DNA of 64,000 bases from the NCBI GenBank assembly GCA_044464765.1, contig JBIQKZ010000011.1:79047-143046 (forward strand). The letters run 5' to 3'. Each line of letters starts with the position of its first letter. Within the stretch, counting starts at the first letter, position 1. This DNA is from JBIQKZ01 sp044464765. Lineage in GTDB: Bacteria; Pseudomonadota; Gammaproteobacteria; Burkholderiales; Burkholderiaceae_B. The position numbers and the translations under genes are program-made. This document shows positions 27,377 to 35,990 of this stretch, piece by piece. The notes beneath the pieces were generated by a model. The model was given only the letters and a program-made list of their open reading frames with translations. It ran no database searches and was not told the DNA's origin.

Positions 27377-27958
27377 ATGAGCGCTACCCCACAACAAATT
27401 TTTTCGGCCCAGAAAGCGTCGTTCGACAAGCTGCTGGCCGTTCAGAACACTTTTTTCCAAGGCTTCGAAAAGCTGGTTGATTTGAACCTGAAGGTTGTCA
27501 AGGCTACCTTGGACGAAGCCGCCCAGAAGTCTCAGCAAGCCGCCGAGCTGAAAGACGCTCAGGAAGCTGTGGCATTCGCTTCGGAAATTTTGCAGCCCAA
27601 CGCCGAAAAGGCCCTGGCTTATGGCCAACATGTCTATGGCATCGTTTCGGGCGTGCAGAACGACATTGTTCGCTTGACCGAAGAGCAGATTGCGAAGAAC
27701 CAAGAGCAACTGTCGAGCGCTGTTGAACAGTTTGCCAAAAACGCGCCTACGGGTTCCGAAAGCGCTGTCGCCCTGGTCAAGTCGTCGTTGGCTACTGCCA
27801 ACAATGCTTACGAGTCGGTGAACAAAGTTGCTCGCCAAGCGGCTGAAGCTGCTGAGTCCAACTTTACTGCAGCCAGCAATGCAACGGTGCAAGCTGCGTC
27901 GAATGTCGCGGAAACCGTAAAGACGGCTTCGCGCACCCGCCGCACGACTTCTGCTTAA
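27377..27958 (+). CDS. phaP: phasin (polyhydroxyalkanoate granule-associated protein)
   Basis: 193 residues, rich in Ala, Gln, Glu and Lys, almost entirely predicted helical. The N-terminus MSATPQQIFSAQKASFDKLLAVQN and the segment FQGFEKLVDLNLKVVKATL are typical of Phasin_2 proteins, which coat and stabilise polyhydroxybutyrate granules. Strong promoter, good ribosome site and a strong terminator make it a single-gene unit. No PHA synthase lies in the window. Confidence 0.88.
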   Translation: MSATPQQIFSAQKASFDKLLAVQNTFFQGFEKLVDLNLKVVKATLDEAAQKSQQAAELKDAQEAVAFASEILQPNAEKALAYGQHVYGIVSGVQNDIVRLTEEQIAKNQEQLSSAVEQFAKNAPTGSESAVALVKSSLATANNAYESVNKVARQAAEAAESNFTAASNATVQAASNVAETVKTASRTRRTTSA

Positions 27959-28028
27959 CGTCGCTGTGCTGTTGTTCTGAACGAACGATGGCAACTGAAC
28001 GCAGGTTGCGGCAGTAATCGCTACACGC

Positions 28029-28067
28029 AAAACCCCAGGTCTGATTCGTCGGCCTGGGGTTTTGCTT
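28029..28067 (+). terminator. rho-independent terminator after the phasin gene
   Basis: An 11-base perfect stem, AAAACCCCAGG (28029-28039) and CCTGGGGTTTT (28053-28063), followed by further T residues. The A-run before the stem makes it usable from both sides, so it may also end transcription from pyrD. Confidence 0.8.
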
Positions 28068-28144
28068 TGGTGGGGTTCATATGGCGCGAATCCGAACCCG
28101 GCGCTAGATGTCGATATGGGCCGGGCGTTTTTCTTTGGCACCGA

Positions 28145-29209
28145 TTATGTGGGCATGAGTCCCGCCGGGTGTTTGGCTATTTCGTTCACGCACTCTTTGA
28201 TCAGGGCGGGCCCACGGTAGATCAGGCCGGTGTATAGCTGAACGGCGTTGGCGCCGGCCCGGATTTTCTCGACGGCGTCGGTCCCCGAATGGATGCCACC
28301 CACGCCAATAATGGCGAATTCCGGACCCAGCCGAGTTCTGAGACGCTCGATGACCGCCAGGGACATGGCGTGCACCGGAGGGCCGGACAACCCACCGGCT
28401 TGCTCGGCGTGTCGGTGTCCTTTGACTGCTTCACGCGACACAGTGGTATTGGTGGCAATGACGCCATCGATGTCGAAGTGAGGCAAGGTGTCGGCGATCA
28501 TGTCGATTTCTTCGACTGAAAGATCGGGGGCAATTTTGACCGCCAGCGGAATGGCCCGCCCGTGCTGTTGGGCCAGTTCTTTGCGCTTTTCCTGCAGCGG
28601 CCCCAGCAGGCCGGCCAACTGATCCTGGCCATGCAGGCTGCGCAGGTTCTGCGTGTTGGGCGAGGAGATGTTCACCGTGACATAGTCGGCGTGCTCGTAT
28701 ACGCCTTGCAGACCGAGGATATAGTCGTCGACAGCACGTTCAATAGGGGTGTCGGCATTCTTACCGATATTCAGGCCAAGCACGCCCCCGTTTTGCCTGA
28801 ACTGGCTGGACTTGACGTTCTTGACGAAAGCGTGCAATCCATCGTTATTGAACCCCAGTCGATTGATCAGACAATTTTTTTCCGGAAGCCGGTACATACG
28901 CGGCTTAGGGTTGCCGCTTTGAGCCCTGGGCGTTACGGTTCCGACTTCGATAAAACCAAACCCCAAATTGCCCAGCGCATCGATATGTGCGGCATTCTTG
29001 TCCAGCCCCGCTGCCAAACCGATGGGATTGCGCAATGCTAATCCCATAAGCTGGCAGGGGAGTTCAACCCGGCTGGCCATCAGGGATCGGGTCAAGCGGC
29101 AGTCGTAGGCTTTTTGCAAAGACGCCAGCGTCAGTTCGTGAGCGGTTTCGGCGTCCAGCGAAAAAAGCGCTGGCCGGGCCAGCGAGTATGAGTTGAATAA
29201 AAGTGACAT
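28145..29209 (-). CDS. pyrD: dihydroorotate dehydrogenase (quinone), class 2
   Basis: 354 residues, the membrane-associated class 2 enzyme that oxidises dihydroorotate to orotate in pyrimidine synthesis, passing electrons to quinone. The N-terminal helical extension (LARPALFSLDAETAHELTL) is the class 2 mark. Catalytic Ser is in VNISSPNTQNLR, and FMN-binding segments are GVIATNTTVSR and IIGVGGIHSG. ATG at 29209 is used; the longer frame to 29428 crosses the bpt gene. It starts eight bases after the bpt stop. Confidence 0.95.
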   Translation of the reverse strand: MSLLFNSYSLARPALFSLDAETAHELTLASLQKAYDCRLTRSLMASRVELPCQLMGLALRNPIGLAAGLDKNAAHIDALGNLGFGFIEVGTVTPRAQSGNPKPRMYRLPEKNCLINRLGFNNDGLHAFVKNVKSSQFRQNGGVLGLNIGKNADTPIERAVDDYILGLQGVYEHADYVTVNISSPNTQNLRSLHGQDQLAGLLGPLQEKRKELAQQHGRAIPLAVKIAPDLSVEEIDMIADTLPHFDIDGVIATNTTVSREAVKGHRHAEQAGGLSGPPVHAMSLAVIERLRTRLGPEFAIIGVGGIHSGTDAVEKIRAGANAVQLYTGLIYRGPALIKECVNEIAKHPAGLMPT

Positions 29210-29216
29210 GTATTTG

Positions 29217-29930
29217 CTATTTCCACACGCCGTCTTGCAGGATTTGATACGGCTGGTACTGGGATTTGTAGGCCATTTTACGACTTTCCTTGATCCAGTA
29301 GCCAAGGTATAGCCAGGGCAGTTCCATGGCGCGGCAACGATCAATTTGCCAAAGCACGCCGTACGTTCCCAGGCTGCCTGGCGCATCCGGGTCGAAGAAG
29401 GTGTAGACGGCGGACAGACCAGTGGCAAGAACGTCGATGATGGAAACCATCTGCAGTACGCCCTCGGGAGTACGAAACTCGATAAGCGTGGAGTCGACTC
29501 GGCTGGTCAGTAGAAACTGGCTGTACTGCGCCTGGCTGTCGTCGTCCATGCCGGCGCCGGGATGCCGGGTGGATACGTAGCGCCGGTAAAGCGCGAAGTG
29601 TTCGGCGTTGAATTCCAAGGGCGCGTTAGTAGCTTGCAGCTTGCCGTGCCGGCGCCATAGTTTTGCTTGCGTCCGTGTGGGCTGAAAGTGGTTGACATCA
29701 ATGCGGATGGGCAGGCAGGCCTGGCAGGTGTCGCAATGGGGCCGGTAAGTGAATAAGCCGCTGCGCCGGAAGCCTTGCTCGACCAGTCGGGAATATGTCG
29801 GTGCGTCGATCAGGTGGGTAGGCGCCGCCACCAGCGAACGCGCTTCGTGGTCGTCCAGGTAGCTGCAAGGATAGGACGCCGTGGAATAGAACTGCAGGGT
29901 CTTGAACGTTAGTTCGGTGGGATGGCTCAT
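29217..29930 (-). CDS. bpt: aspartate/glutamate leucyltransferase
   Basis: 237 residues of the bacterial protein transferase family, which adds leucine from Leu-tRNA to N-terminal Asp or Glu, marking proteins for ClpS/ClpAP (N-end rule). The N-terminal cysteine cluster (ASYPCSYL ... PHCDTCQACLPIRI) and C-terminal YLGYWIKESRKMAYKSQY are characteristic. ATG at 29930 (MSHPTEL) matches homologues; an ATG at 29958-29960 that overlaps the aat stop (TAATG) is an alternative coupled start. It follows aat, the other N-end rule transferase. Confidence 0.92.
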   Translation of the reverse strand: MSHPTELTFKTLQFYSTASYPCSYLDDHEARSLVAAPTHLIDAPTYSRLVEQGFRRSGLFTYRPHCDTCQACLPIRIDVNHFQPTRTQAKLWRRHGKLQATNAPLEFNAEHFALYRRYVSTRHPGAGMDDDSQAQYSQFLLTSRVDSTLIEFRTPEGVLQMVSIIDVLATGLSAVYTFFDPDAPGSLGTYGVLWQIDRCRAMELPWLYLGYWIKESRKMAYKSQYQPYQILQDGVWK

Positions 29931-29959
29931 GGCGGGCTCGGCGGTGCAAGGCATGACCA

Positions 29960-30730
29960 TTATGGCGGTTTTGGCAGGCTGGGCGCAAGCCGGCCATCAG
30001 AAAGCAGCCGGCCCGTACCCCATGGCGGGGCTGATCGCGACAGCCTATCGGCCAACAGCGCCAGGAAGTCGTGGCGAGGCATGGGGGCTGCGCCCATCCG
30101 GGCCAGGTGGCCGGTCTGTTGCTGGCAATCGATATGAGAAACGCCATGGCGCAGGAGGTAACGCACCAGATAGACCAGAGCCAGCTTCGAAGCATCGCTT
30201 GCGCGGCTGAACATGGATTCGCCGAAGAATATGCCCCCGAGACTGACGCCATAAAGGCCTCCAACCAAGCGTTCGCCCTGCCAGGCCTCGACGCTATGCG
30301 CCCGGCCGGCAAGGTGCCAGGCGGTATAGGCGGCCTGGATGGCCGGGGATATCCACGTGCCTGCTTGGGTTGAGCGAGGCTCTGCGCAACCTTGCATCAC
30401 TGCGGCGAAGGCGGTGTTCAGCCGGATCTGCAGGGTGGAGCCGGAAGAAGTGTCTGCGGCGGCGTGCGCTTCAGCCTGCTGTAGCTGGCGCAGTTTCTTG
30501 CCCAGCGAGCGGGAAACCTTCAAGGCCTGGCCTTCCAGCACCATGCGCGGGTCGGGACTCCACCAAAGTATGGGGTCGCCTTCGTTGAACCAGGGGAAAA
30601 TTCCATGGGCATAGGCTGCCGTCAGGCGTGCCAGGGACAGGTCGCCGCCTACAGCCAGCAAGCCGTCGGGCAAGGCGCCGTTCGGGTCGGGAAAGGGTGT
30701 GTACGCATCCAGCCAGACAAGTGAACTCAC
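29960..30730 (-). CDS. aat: leucyl/phenylalanyl-tRNA--protein transferase
   Basis: 256 residues. Aat adds Leu or Phe to proteins with N-terminal Lys or Arg, creating N-degrons. Conserved segments are LLAVGGDLSLARLTAAY, GIFPWFNEGDPILWWSPDPR, and HSVEAWQGERLVGGLYGVSLGG (split: about residues 140-160). It starts at GTG 30730 with AAGGCGG upstream. aat, bpt and pyrD form a tight leftward operon, so both N-end rule branches are made together. Confidence 0.94.
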   Translation of the reverse strand: MSSLVWLDAYTPFPDPNGALPDGLLAVGGDLSLARLTAAYAHGIFPWFNEGDPILWWSPDPRMVLEGQALKVSRSLGKKLRQLQQAEAHAAADTSSGSTLQIRLNTAFAAVMQGCAEPRSTQAGTWISPAIQAAYTAWHLAGRAHSVEAWQGERLVGGLYGVSLGGIFFGESMFSRASDASKLALVYLVRYLLRHGVSHIDCQQQTGHLARMGAAPMPRHDFLALLADRLSRSAPPWGTGRLLSDGRLAPSLPKPP

Positions 30731-30796
30731 GTCGAACCGCCTTGTTCAGCTTGATTTTCCATGCCTTCCCGAATCCTTGATGAGTGTGAACAGGCC

Positions 30797-31390
30797 CTAA
30801 TCGGGCACAGGAAGCGGGATATCGTAATGATGAACAGGGAATTCGCCCGTTTCCTTGTCGTTTATATAGTGCTGCAAGGTGGTGATAACCGTGCGGAAGG
30901 CCAGCTCGTCCCAGGGGATCTCCTGGAAGCTGAAAAAACGGGCCTCCAGGCTCTCGGGGCCGGGGAAAAGTTCTTCGCTAAGCACCTGCGCAAGATAGAA
31001 GAAATGGACCTGATTGGTGTAGGGCACGTCGATGACGGTATAGAGCGGCCCCAACTGAATCTGGGCGCCGGCCTCTTCCTGGGTTTCGCGCATGGCGCCC
31101 TGAGCCGTGGTTTCGCCAAGTTCCATGAAGCCGGCCGGCAAGGTCCATTTGTTATAGCGTGGCGTAATGGCGCGCCGGCACAGCAGCACTTTATCTTCCC
31201 ATATTGGCAGGACGCCGACGACATTGCGTGGGTTCTGATAGTGAATTGCACCGCAGCTTTCGCATACATCGCGCAGCCGATTGTCATCGGGTGGGATTCG
31301 CTGGGTAAGCAGTGTGCCGCATTGGTTGCAGAACTTCTGTTGCCGGGGGGCGGGAAAATAGAAAGTAGAGGCGGGGGCGGGCGTCGTCAT
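30797..31390 (-). CDS. Nudix hydrolase with N-terminal zinc ribbon
   Basis: 197 residues. Two CxxC pairs (FCNQCGTL and VCESCGAI) form an N-terminal zinc ribbon, followed by a Nudix domain with the box GFMELGETTAQGAMRETQEEAG near residue 88-110 (all essential Glu present). The layout resembles NudC-like and ADP-ribose/NAD pyrophosphatase-type enzymes, but it lacks the full NudC length (about 257) and its substrate is unknown. It precedes aat by 66 bases in the same direction. Confidence 0.82.
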   Translation of the reverse strand: MTTPAPASTFYFPAPRQQKFCNQCGTLLTQRIPPDDNRLRDVCESCGAIHYQNPRNVVGVLPIWEDKVLLCRRAITPRYNKWTLPAGFMELGETTAQGAMRETQEEAGAQIQLGPLYTVIDVPYTNQVHFFYLAQVLSEELFPGPESLEARFFSFQEIPWDELAFRTVITTLQHYINDKETGEFPVHHYDIPLPVPD

Positions 31391-31485
31391 ATGTGGATTC
31401 TATCGTTATTTTCTTCTTTGTTTTAGACAGATAGCATAGCCTGGGGGTTATTTAACGACGTATGCCGGGAAGCCGCAGTCGATGA

Positions 31486-32205
31486 TCAGGCTGTCTGGGC
31501 GGGATCGAGCACGAAACCAAGCCGCGCCGGGATATCGTTCCGGTTGCATAGATGGAAGGGGCGCGCGGGCGGTGGGCGGGATGTTGCGGCGTGGGCGACG
31601 AATAAAGGAAAGCGTACGTGCAACAGGGCTGGTGCGGAGCTCGTGTGGCGACCCACGGTCGGCGGGCTTTGAAGCAGTGGCTCCAACTGCTCGCCGAGGG
31701 GCTGTCCTTCCTGGGTGATCAAGGCATCCAAGACACTGGGTAAATCGCGGCCGGCGATCAGGCCGGGGCCCTGCCCGGTTTGGACAAAAAGGCGGCCGTC
31801 GGTATCCAGCCACCAGGAATCAAGAGAAGAAATGGGCAAGCCGTTATGTGTGTATAAAGCGATTGGCGCATGGGTCGGCTTGCCCGCGACGCGCAGCGCG
31901 TCTGTTTGCTCCCGTAGGGCAGACGGCCATTCCGGAGCCATCGTGTGAAGTATGAGCGGCGCGGCGTCCAGCCGCACAAAAACACGTTGCGGGCCGTTCT
32001 GAAAAAACCAGCGGCCCAGCGCATCGCCGCTGTAGTTTCGATCGATAAAACGTAGTATCTGCTGATTATCGATGGGTTCGCCAGGCGCCTGGGGGTCACC
32101 GTCTGGATGAAGACGCCATTGGCCTTGTTCCGAAAGCGATAGCCAGCCGTAGACGTCGGGCACATCGGGCCAGCGAGCCATGGCGGCAAGAACATCTTTA
32201 TCCAT
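31486..32205 (-). CDS. conserved hypothetical protein of Alcaligenaceae type
   Basis: 239 residues, no signal peptide or membrane segment. It opens MDKDVLAAMARWPDVPDVYGWLSL and contains ILRFIDRNYSGDALGRWFFQ and NGPQRVFVRLDAAPLILHT. I recognise it only as a conserved protein of unknown function found in Bordetella relatives. It may be cotranscribed with the Nudix gene, 95 bases downstream. No catalytic motif is evident. Confidence 0.65.
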   Translation of the reverse strand: MDKDVLAAMARWPDVPDVYGWLSLSEQGQWRLHPDGDPQAPGEPIDNQQILRFIDRNYSGDALGRWFFQNGPQRVFVRLDAAPLILHTMAPEWPSALREQTDALRVAGKPTHAPIALYTHNGLPISSLDSWWLDTDGRLFVQTGQGPGLIAGRDLPSVLDALITQEGQPLGEQLEPLLQSPPTVGRHTSSAPALLHVRFPLFVAHAATSRPPPARPFHLCNRNDIPARLGFVLDPAQTA

Positions 32206-32358
32206 CAGTGCAGGGCAATGTTGCGAGAAAGCAATAGTTTAGCGCGCTATTGCATTTTTCGCTTCCCGATTGGCTTTATTTGTGATAATGCGTTACCCTA
32301 TTAGAGGATACGGGGCCGCGCGGTGCGCCCCGTCGTGCTTTTAAGGAGAGTTCACGCA

Positions 32359-32499
32359 ATGTCGAAACCAACGACTCGTAAAAAAACCCCTTTTGTGATC
32401 GAGCCCCTGAACTGGGTCGCGCCCGAAAACAAGCGCAACGACACGTCCGAGAGTCGTCAAAAAGAAACGTCCGATCAAGAACAGGACTCTAAGAACTAA
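32359..32499 (+). CDS. 46-residue highly charged small protein
   Basis: ATG at 32359 is preceded by a near-perfect ribosome site, AAGGAGAG (32343-32350). The product has a basic N-terminus (MSKPTTRKKTPFVIEPLNW) and an acidic/amidic low-complexity tail (about 24-46, ending DQEQDSKN). There is no membrane segment. A strong hairpin follows 75 bases later. The combination of ribosome site, codon-clean frame and hairpin supports a real gene of unknown function; it is shorter than usual gene-finder limits. Confidence 0.6.
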   Translation: MSKPTTRKKTPFVIEPLNWVAPENKRNDTSESRQKETSDQEQDSKN

Positions 32500-32573
32500 T
32501 CGACATCGCCTGGCAGCATTCCCGCCTTGCATACAAGGTTGCTGACAAGCCCAGGCGCTACTGTTGAATGCTA

Positions 32574-32600
32574 AATTGCCCGGCTTTATGCCGGGCAATT
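32574..32600 (+). terminator. strong hairpin downstream of the 46-residue gene
   Basis: Perfect 11-base arms AATTGCCCGGC (32574-32584) and GCCGGGCAATT (32590-32600) with a 5-base loop. No long T-run follows on either strand, so it may be a weak terminator or an mRNA-stabilising hairpin rather than a classical intrinsic terminator. It also lies downstream of the convergent gentisate dioxygenase gene. Confidence 0.5.
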
Positions 32601-32670
32601 CCGTTGTGGCGCACGGGTTATATGGTGCGTGAGGTATCGCTAGCTCTAGAGCGCCGCCGATAACGGCGTA

Positions 32671-33723
32671 TTAATTCCGGCTTTCGCGCCACAGGCCCAG
32701 CGATTTTTGCGCTGCGCGGTCCGAGAAGCTGAACAGCACGGCGTCTTCATCTGCCTGATGTTCGACGGGAGCCCAGGACGGCGTCACGAAGATGTCTTTT
32801 GGACCCCATTCAATGGTCTGGCCACCGATAATGCTGCGCCCGCTGCCTTCCACCGCACAGTACACTGCTGCGTCGGTTTCACGATACGCTTTGCCCTTGA
32901 AACCCTTGGGCAAAAATTGGGGGAATGCGGAGATTGTCGGCATGGTCGGGCCGCCGGTCGCCGGGTTGGTGTACTGCATCTTGATTCCGTTGTAGTCGTC
33001 CAGTGGGCCGTTGCGATACAAGGTGGACAGTGCCTCGCGTGTACGGTCGTAAGGATAGACGAACAGGGGCGATGTTTTGTACTTGCTTTGGTATTCAACG
33101 GGCAGCAAGCCGGCGCCGTAACGGGCCAGCACGTCGCCTTCAGGCGCCGCGATCGGTTGGCGTTGTTCGGGGTAGGGCTCGAAGAAGCTGGTGCCAAACA
33201 AATTCACAATCGGCACATCCAGTCCGTCCAGCCAGATGACGGGTTCATCGCCCAGGTTGCCGTGATCATGGAAAGTCCAGGAGGGCGTCAGGATAAAGTC
33301 GCCGGGGTGCATGGTGATGCGCTCGCCGTCGACAGCGGTATAGCCGCCGTTGCCTTCAATCACGAATCTCAGGGCTGCGGCCACATGCCGGTGGCTACGG
33401 GCAATTTCGCCGGGCAGGATCAATTGCAGGCCGGCATACAGGCTTTGGGTGATCTGCGATTTTCCGCGCAAGGCCGGATTCTCCAGCACGAGCACGCGGC
33501 GTTCGGCTTCTTCCGCTGTAATCAGCCCGCCCGATTCCATAAGCAGTTCGCGCATGGGGGCGTAGCTCCAGTGGGCCGGCGTGTAGGCAGGGCGAGGTTC
33601 GGCGGTGACCAGTTTGGCCAGTACGGACCAGAGCGGAGCGGCATCCACCGCATCCAGGCGTTTGTAAAATGCCTCGCGCACGGCGGTTTGTTCGGGAGAG
33701 GAAGTAGTGGCGGGTTGATTCAT
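32671..33723 (-). CDS. gentisate 1,2-dioxygenase
   Basis: 350 residues of the bicupin ring-cleavage dioxygenases, which open gentisate (2,5-dihydroxybenzoate) to maleylpyruvate using Fe(II). The first cupin carries the metal histidines in ARSHRHVAAALRFVIEG and the downstream His in WTFHDHGN; the second cupin (IFVTPSWAPVEHQAD) lacks an obvious second metal set, as usual. ATG at 33723 (MNQPATTSS) is preferred to a start at 33825 in AT-rich DNA. A LysR regulator is divergent; no maleylpyruvate isomerase or hydrolase gene is nearby. Confidence 0.87.
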   Translation of the reverse strand: MNQPATTSSPEQTAVREAFYKRLDAVDAAPLWSVLAKLVTAEPRPAYTPAHWSYAPMRELLMESGGLITAEEAERRVLVLENPALRGKSQITQSLYAGLQLILPGEIARSHRHVAAALRFVIEGNGGYTAVDGERITMHPGDFILTPSWTFHDHGNLGDEPVIWLDGLDVPIVNLFGTSFFEPYPEQRQPIAAPEGDVLARYGAGLLPVEYQSKYKTSPLFVYPYDRTREALSTLYRNGPLDDYNGIKMQYTNPATGGPTMPTISAFPQFLPKGFKGKAYRETDAAVYCAVEGSGRSIIGGQTIEWGPKDIFVTPSWAPVEHQADEDAVLFSFSDRAAQKSLGLWRESRN

Positions 33724-33915
33724 GGCGTTTACCTTATAAAGAATGGAGGGGCGTTGCGCCGACCTCCGGTTTTCCCTACTGCTTGGTGGAAAGTATAGGA
33801 ACGCCCTTGTTATCAGTAAATACATCTTATAATATAAATATAATCAAAAAAATTGATAATTAGGGCGGTGCATCCAGGTGAACATGGCGAGCCGACATGC
33901 TGCTTCGGGAATGCA
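33724..33915. promoter_or_regulatory. divergent promoter region between gentisate dioxygenase and LysR gene
   Basis: 192 bases with a markedly AT-rich core (about 33813-33862). LysR-family regulators bind T-N11-A sites in such divergent regions and usually repress themselves while activating the divergent gene with an inducer, here probably gentisate or a precursor. I did not identify one unambiguous T-N11-A box. Confidence 0.45.
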
Positions 33916-34809
33916 ATGGATAATATCGATCTGCGTCTGTTGAAGATATTCGACGAGCTTTTCAAGATGGGCAGCGTATCCCAGACAGCGGATAGGCTGT
34001 CCTTGGGTCAGCCCGCCGTCAGCATGAGCCTGCGTAAATTACGCGACCACTTCAACGATCCCCTGTTCATCAAAACTGGGTCAGGCATGGTTCCATCGTC
34101 TCTTGCCGAGCAGTTGATCGAGCATGTTCGTCAAGCCATTGGCGTTTTGCACACAACGCTCGATTACCGGGCCAGCTTTGATCCCGCGAAATCGCAGCGC
34201 GTGTTTCGCCTGAGCATGAACGACGTGGCGCAGATCGTGATCCTGCCTAGCTTGCTGGAAGTGCTGAAACAGCATGCTCCCATGGCCTGTCTGGAGCTTA
34301 GCGGCGTGGCGGACGCCTCGCCGCACTTGCTTGTCGAGGGTGAAATCGACATTTTGATCGGGTTCATTCCCCGCCTGGAAGCGGGCATCTATCAACAAAA
34401 GCTTTTGGACGAGAAATTCGTCTGTGTGGTGGACCGCCATCATCCACGAATTCACGACGAGCTCAGCCTGGAACAGTTCCAGTCAGAACCGCATTTGGCG
34501 GTCAGCACAGCGGGCACCGGGCACGGCTTGATAGACCAGGTGCTGGCCGCTCGCGGTATTGGGCGGCACGTCTCGGTGCGGATTCCTAATTTCAGCGGAA
34601 TTGCTGCAGCGATTGAGGGGACTGAATATCTCGTGGTGGTGCCGCAACGCCTGGGGGCCTTTCTGGAAGCAAGCGGTATCGCACGGGTGTATGCGTTGCC
34701 CCTTGAGGCGCCTGGTTACCTAGTCATGCAACATTGGCACGAAAGGTATCACCGTGATCCGGGCAATCAGTGGTTGCGCAGTACGATTGCGCATCTTTTT
34801 GACAAGTAG
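33916..34809 (+). CDS. LysR-family transcriptional regulator, NahR/NodD-like
   Basis: 297 residues. ATG at 33916 gives MDNIDLRLLKIFDELFKMGS, the usual first helix; the winged helix continues QTADRLSLGQPAVSMSLRKLRDHFNDPLF, here spread over residues 22-50. The C-terminal effector domain resembles those of aromatic-responsive NahR/LinR-type members. Divergent position implies control of the gentisate dioxygenase gene. Confidence 0.87.
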   Translation: MDNIDLRLLKIFDELFKMGSVSQTADRLSLGQPAVSMSLRKLRDHFNDPLFIKTGSGMVPSSLAEQLIEHVRQAIGVLHTTLDYRASFDPAKSQRVFRLSMNDVAQIVILPSLLEVLKQHAPMACLELSGVADASPHLLVEGEIDILIGFIPRLEAGIYQQKLLDEKFVCVVDRHHPRIHDELSLEQFQSEPHLAVSTAGTGHGLIDQVLAARGIGRHVSVRIPNFSGIAAAIEGTEYLVVVPQRLGAFLEASGIARVYALPLEAPGYLVMQHWHERYHRDPGNQWLRSTIAHLFDK

Positions 34810-35032
34810 GGGGTGTGTCGTGTGTTTGCCATGCGCGCATTCCAAGACATTTTAGTGGCGTGCTAGGGCGCGTGATGGTTCTTGGGATTCATCCCGCCCT
34901 GTATCAAAATTAAACAAATCAAATTTGACGGTCGCTTCGTGGTGCCGGTAACGTGAATTCAGGCGTTTGCTGTTTTCACGTAAAGCAGTAACGTGCTGGG
35001 AAACTTAACTAGAACGAAAGAAGGAAGATACC

Positions 35033-35179
35033 ATGCTATACACAATCGCAGTCATCCTGGTGATCTTATGGTTGCTCGGCCTCGTTACTTCGTATACGGT
35101 CGGCGGCTTTATTCACATACTGATCGTTATCGCCATTATTGCTGTTTTGATTCGCTTAATTAGCGGGCGATCATTGTAG
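35033..35179 (+). CDS. lmo0937-family small membrane protein
   Basis: 48 residues with two hydrophobic helices (TIAVILVILWLLGLVTS and IHILIVIAIIAVLIRLI) joined by a YTVGGF turn. This matches the short lmo0937-type family, often stress-associated but without known function. AAGGAAGA precedes the ATG. A possible promoter (TTGACG at 34925, TAACGT at 34949, spacing 18) lies about 80 bases upstream. Confidence 0.72.
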   Translation: MLYTIAVILVILWLLGLVTSYTVGGFIHILIVIAIIAVLIRLISGRSL

Positions 35180-35200
35180 CGACCAGCGCGGTATAAATAC

Positions 35201-35274
35201 TGGAGGCGCCACTCGGAATCGAACCGGGGTACACGGATTTGCAATCCGCTGCATAACCACTCTGCCATGGCGCC
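35201..35274 (-). tRNA. tRNA-Cys (GCA)
   Basis: On the minus strand a 74-base cloverleaf with acceptor stem GGCGCC/GGCGCC, discriminator T and encoded CCA (35201-35203), T-arm GGTTCGATTCC and anticodon loop TTGCAAA, giving anticodon GCA. The large D-loop typical of tRNA-Cys is present. Confidence 0.93.
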
Positions 35275-35411
35275 TTAGGCCAAGCTTGCTAGTATAGCAG
35301 ATTAAAGTGTTCTTCAAGAAGGGCGCACTATTTTACGGTGGTGTCCAGGCTGCCAATGCTGATCAATTCTTGCCGCCTTTAAGACCGTCTTAGGGCCGTC
35401 CCAGGACTGCC

Positions 35412-35792
35412 TTAAGACCGTCGTAGCCGCTCCATCTGGCGGCGCTCTTTCTTGGTGGGGCGCCCCGCTTGAAGGTCCATCGCCGGTTCGGGCGCCAACC
35501 TGCGCATTTGCTCTGCGTGCTCGCGAGCCGCGATGCTCTCGGGAGTCTCGTCATACAGCAAACGGGCGACGGGTGCGGGGCCTCGCACCAGACTAACGGC
35601 AACGACCCGAACATGGACGGCTGGATCATTTTTACGGATGCTGATAAGGTCGCCGGCGGCGACCTCCCGGGCGGGTTTGGCCGGCTGATCATTGACAAAG
35701 ACGCGGCCTTTACCGATTTCCTGGGCTGCCAGGCTGCGGGTCTTGTAGAAGCGCGCGGCCCACAGCCATTTGTCGAGTCTAAGTTTTTCCAT
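35412..35792 (-). CDS. hslR: S4-domain RNA-binding heat-shock protein Hsp15
   Basis: 126 residues. The N-terminal S4 domain starts MEKLRLDKWLWAARFYKTRS and includes GKGRVFVNDQPAKPAREV; the C-terminus is basic and charged (GRPTKKERRQMERLRRS). Hsp15 binds free 50S subunits carrying nascent chains and helps recycle them after heat stress. Length fits the family (133 in E. coli). Confidence 0.9.
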   Translation of the reverse strand: MEKLRLDKWLWAARFYKTRSLAAQEIGKGRVFVNDQPAKPAREVAAGDLISIRKNDPAVHVRVVAVSLVRGPAPVARLLYDETPESIAAREHAEQMRRLAPEPAMDLQAGRPTKKERRQMERLRRS

Positions 35793-35990
35793 GAGTTTTT
35801 GGTGGGGCGTAAGGCGTGACAGAAGTGAAGCATGCGACGTCCACGCAAGCGAACATTGGCAATCCAGTTGTATTATGTTAGCGCGTTGCGGCGGGCGACA
35901 CGATTCGCCCGCCGACGTCGAGCTTGAATGCGGTTTTGCTCAGGCGGCGTACTTCTAGTAAATCCGCATCATCAGCACAAGGGATGGGTT

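Noticed and set aside
32707..33798. A 363-codon plus-strand frame opposite the gentisate dioxygenase
   Set aside because: The dioxygenase matches its family end to end; the antisense product has no recognisable features.
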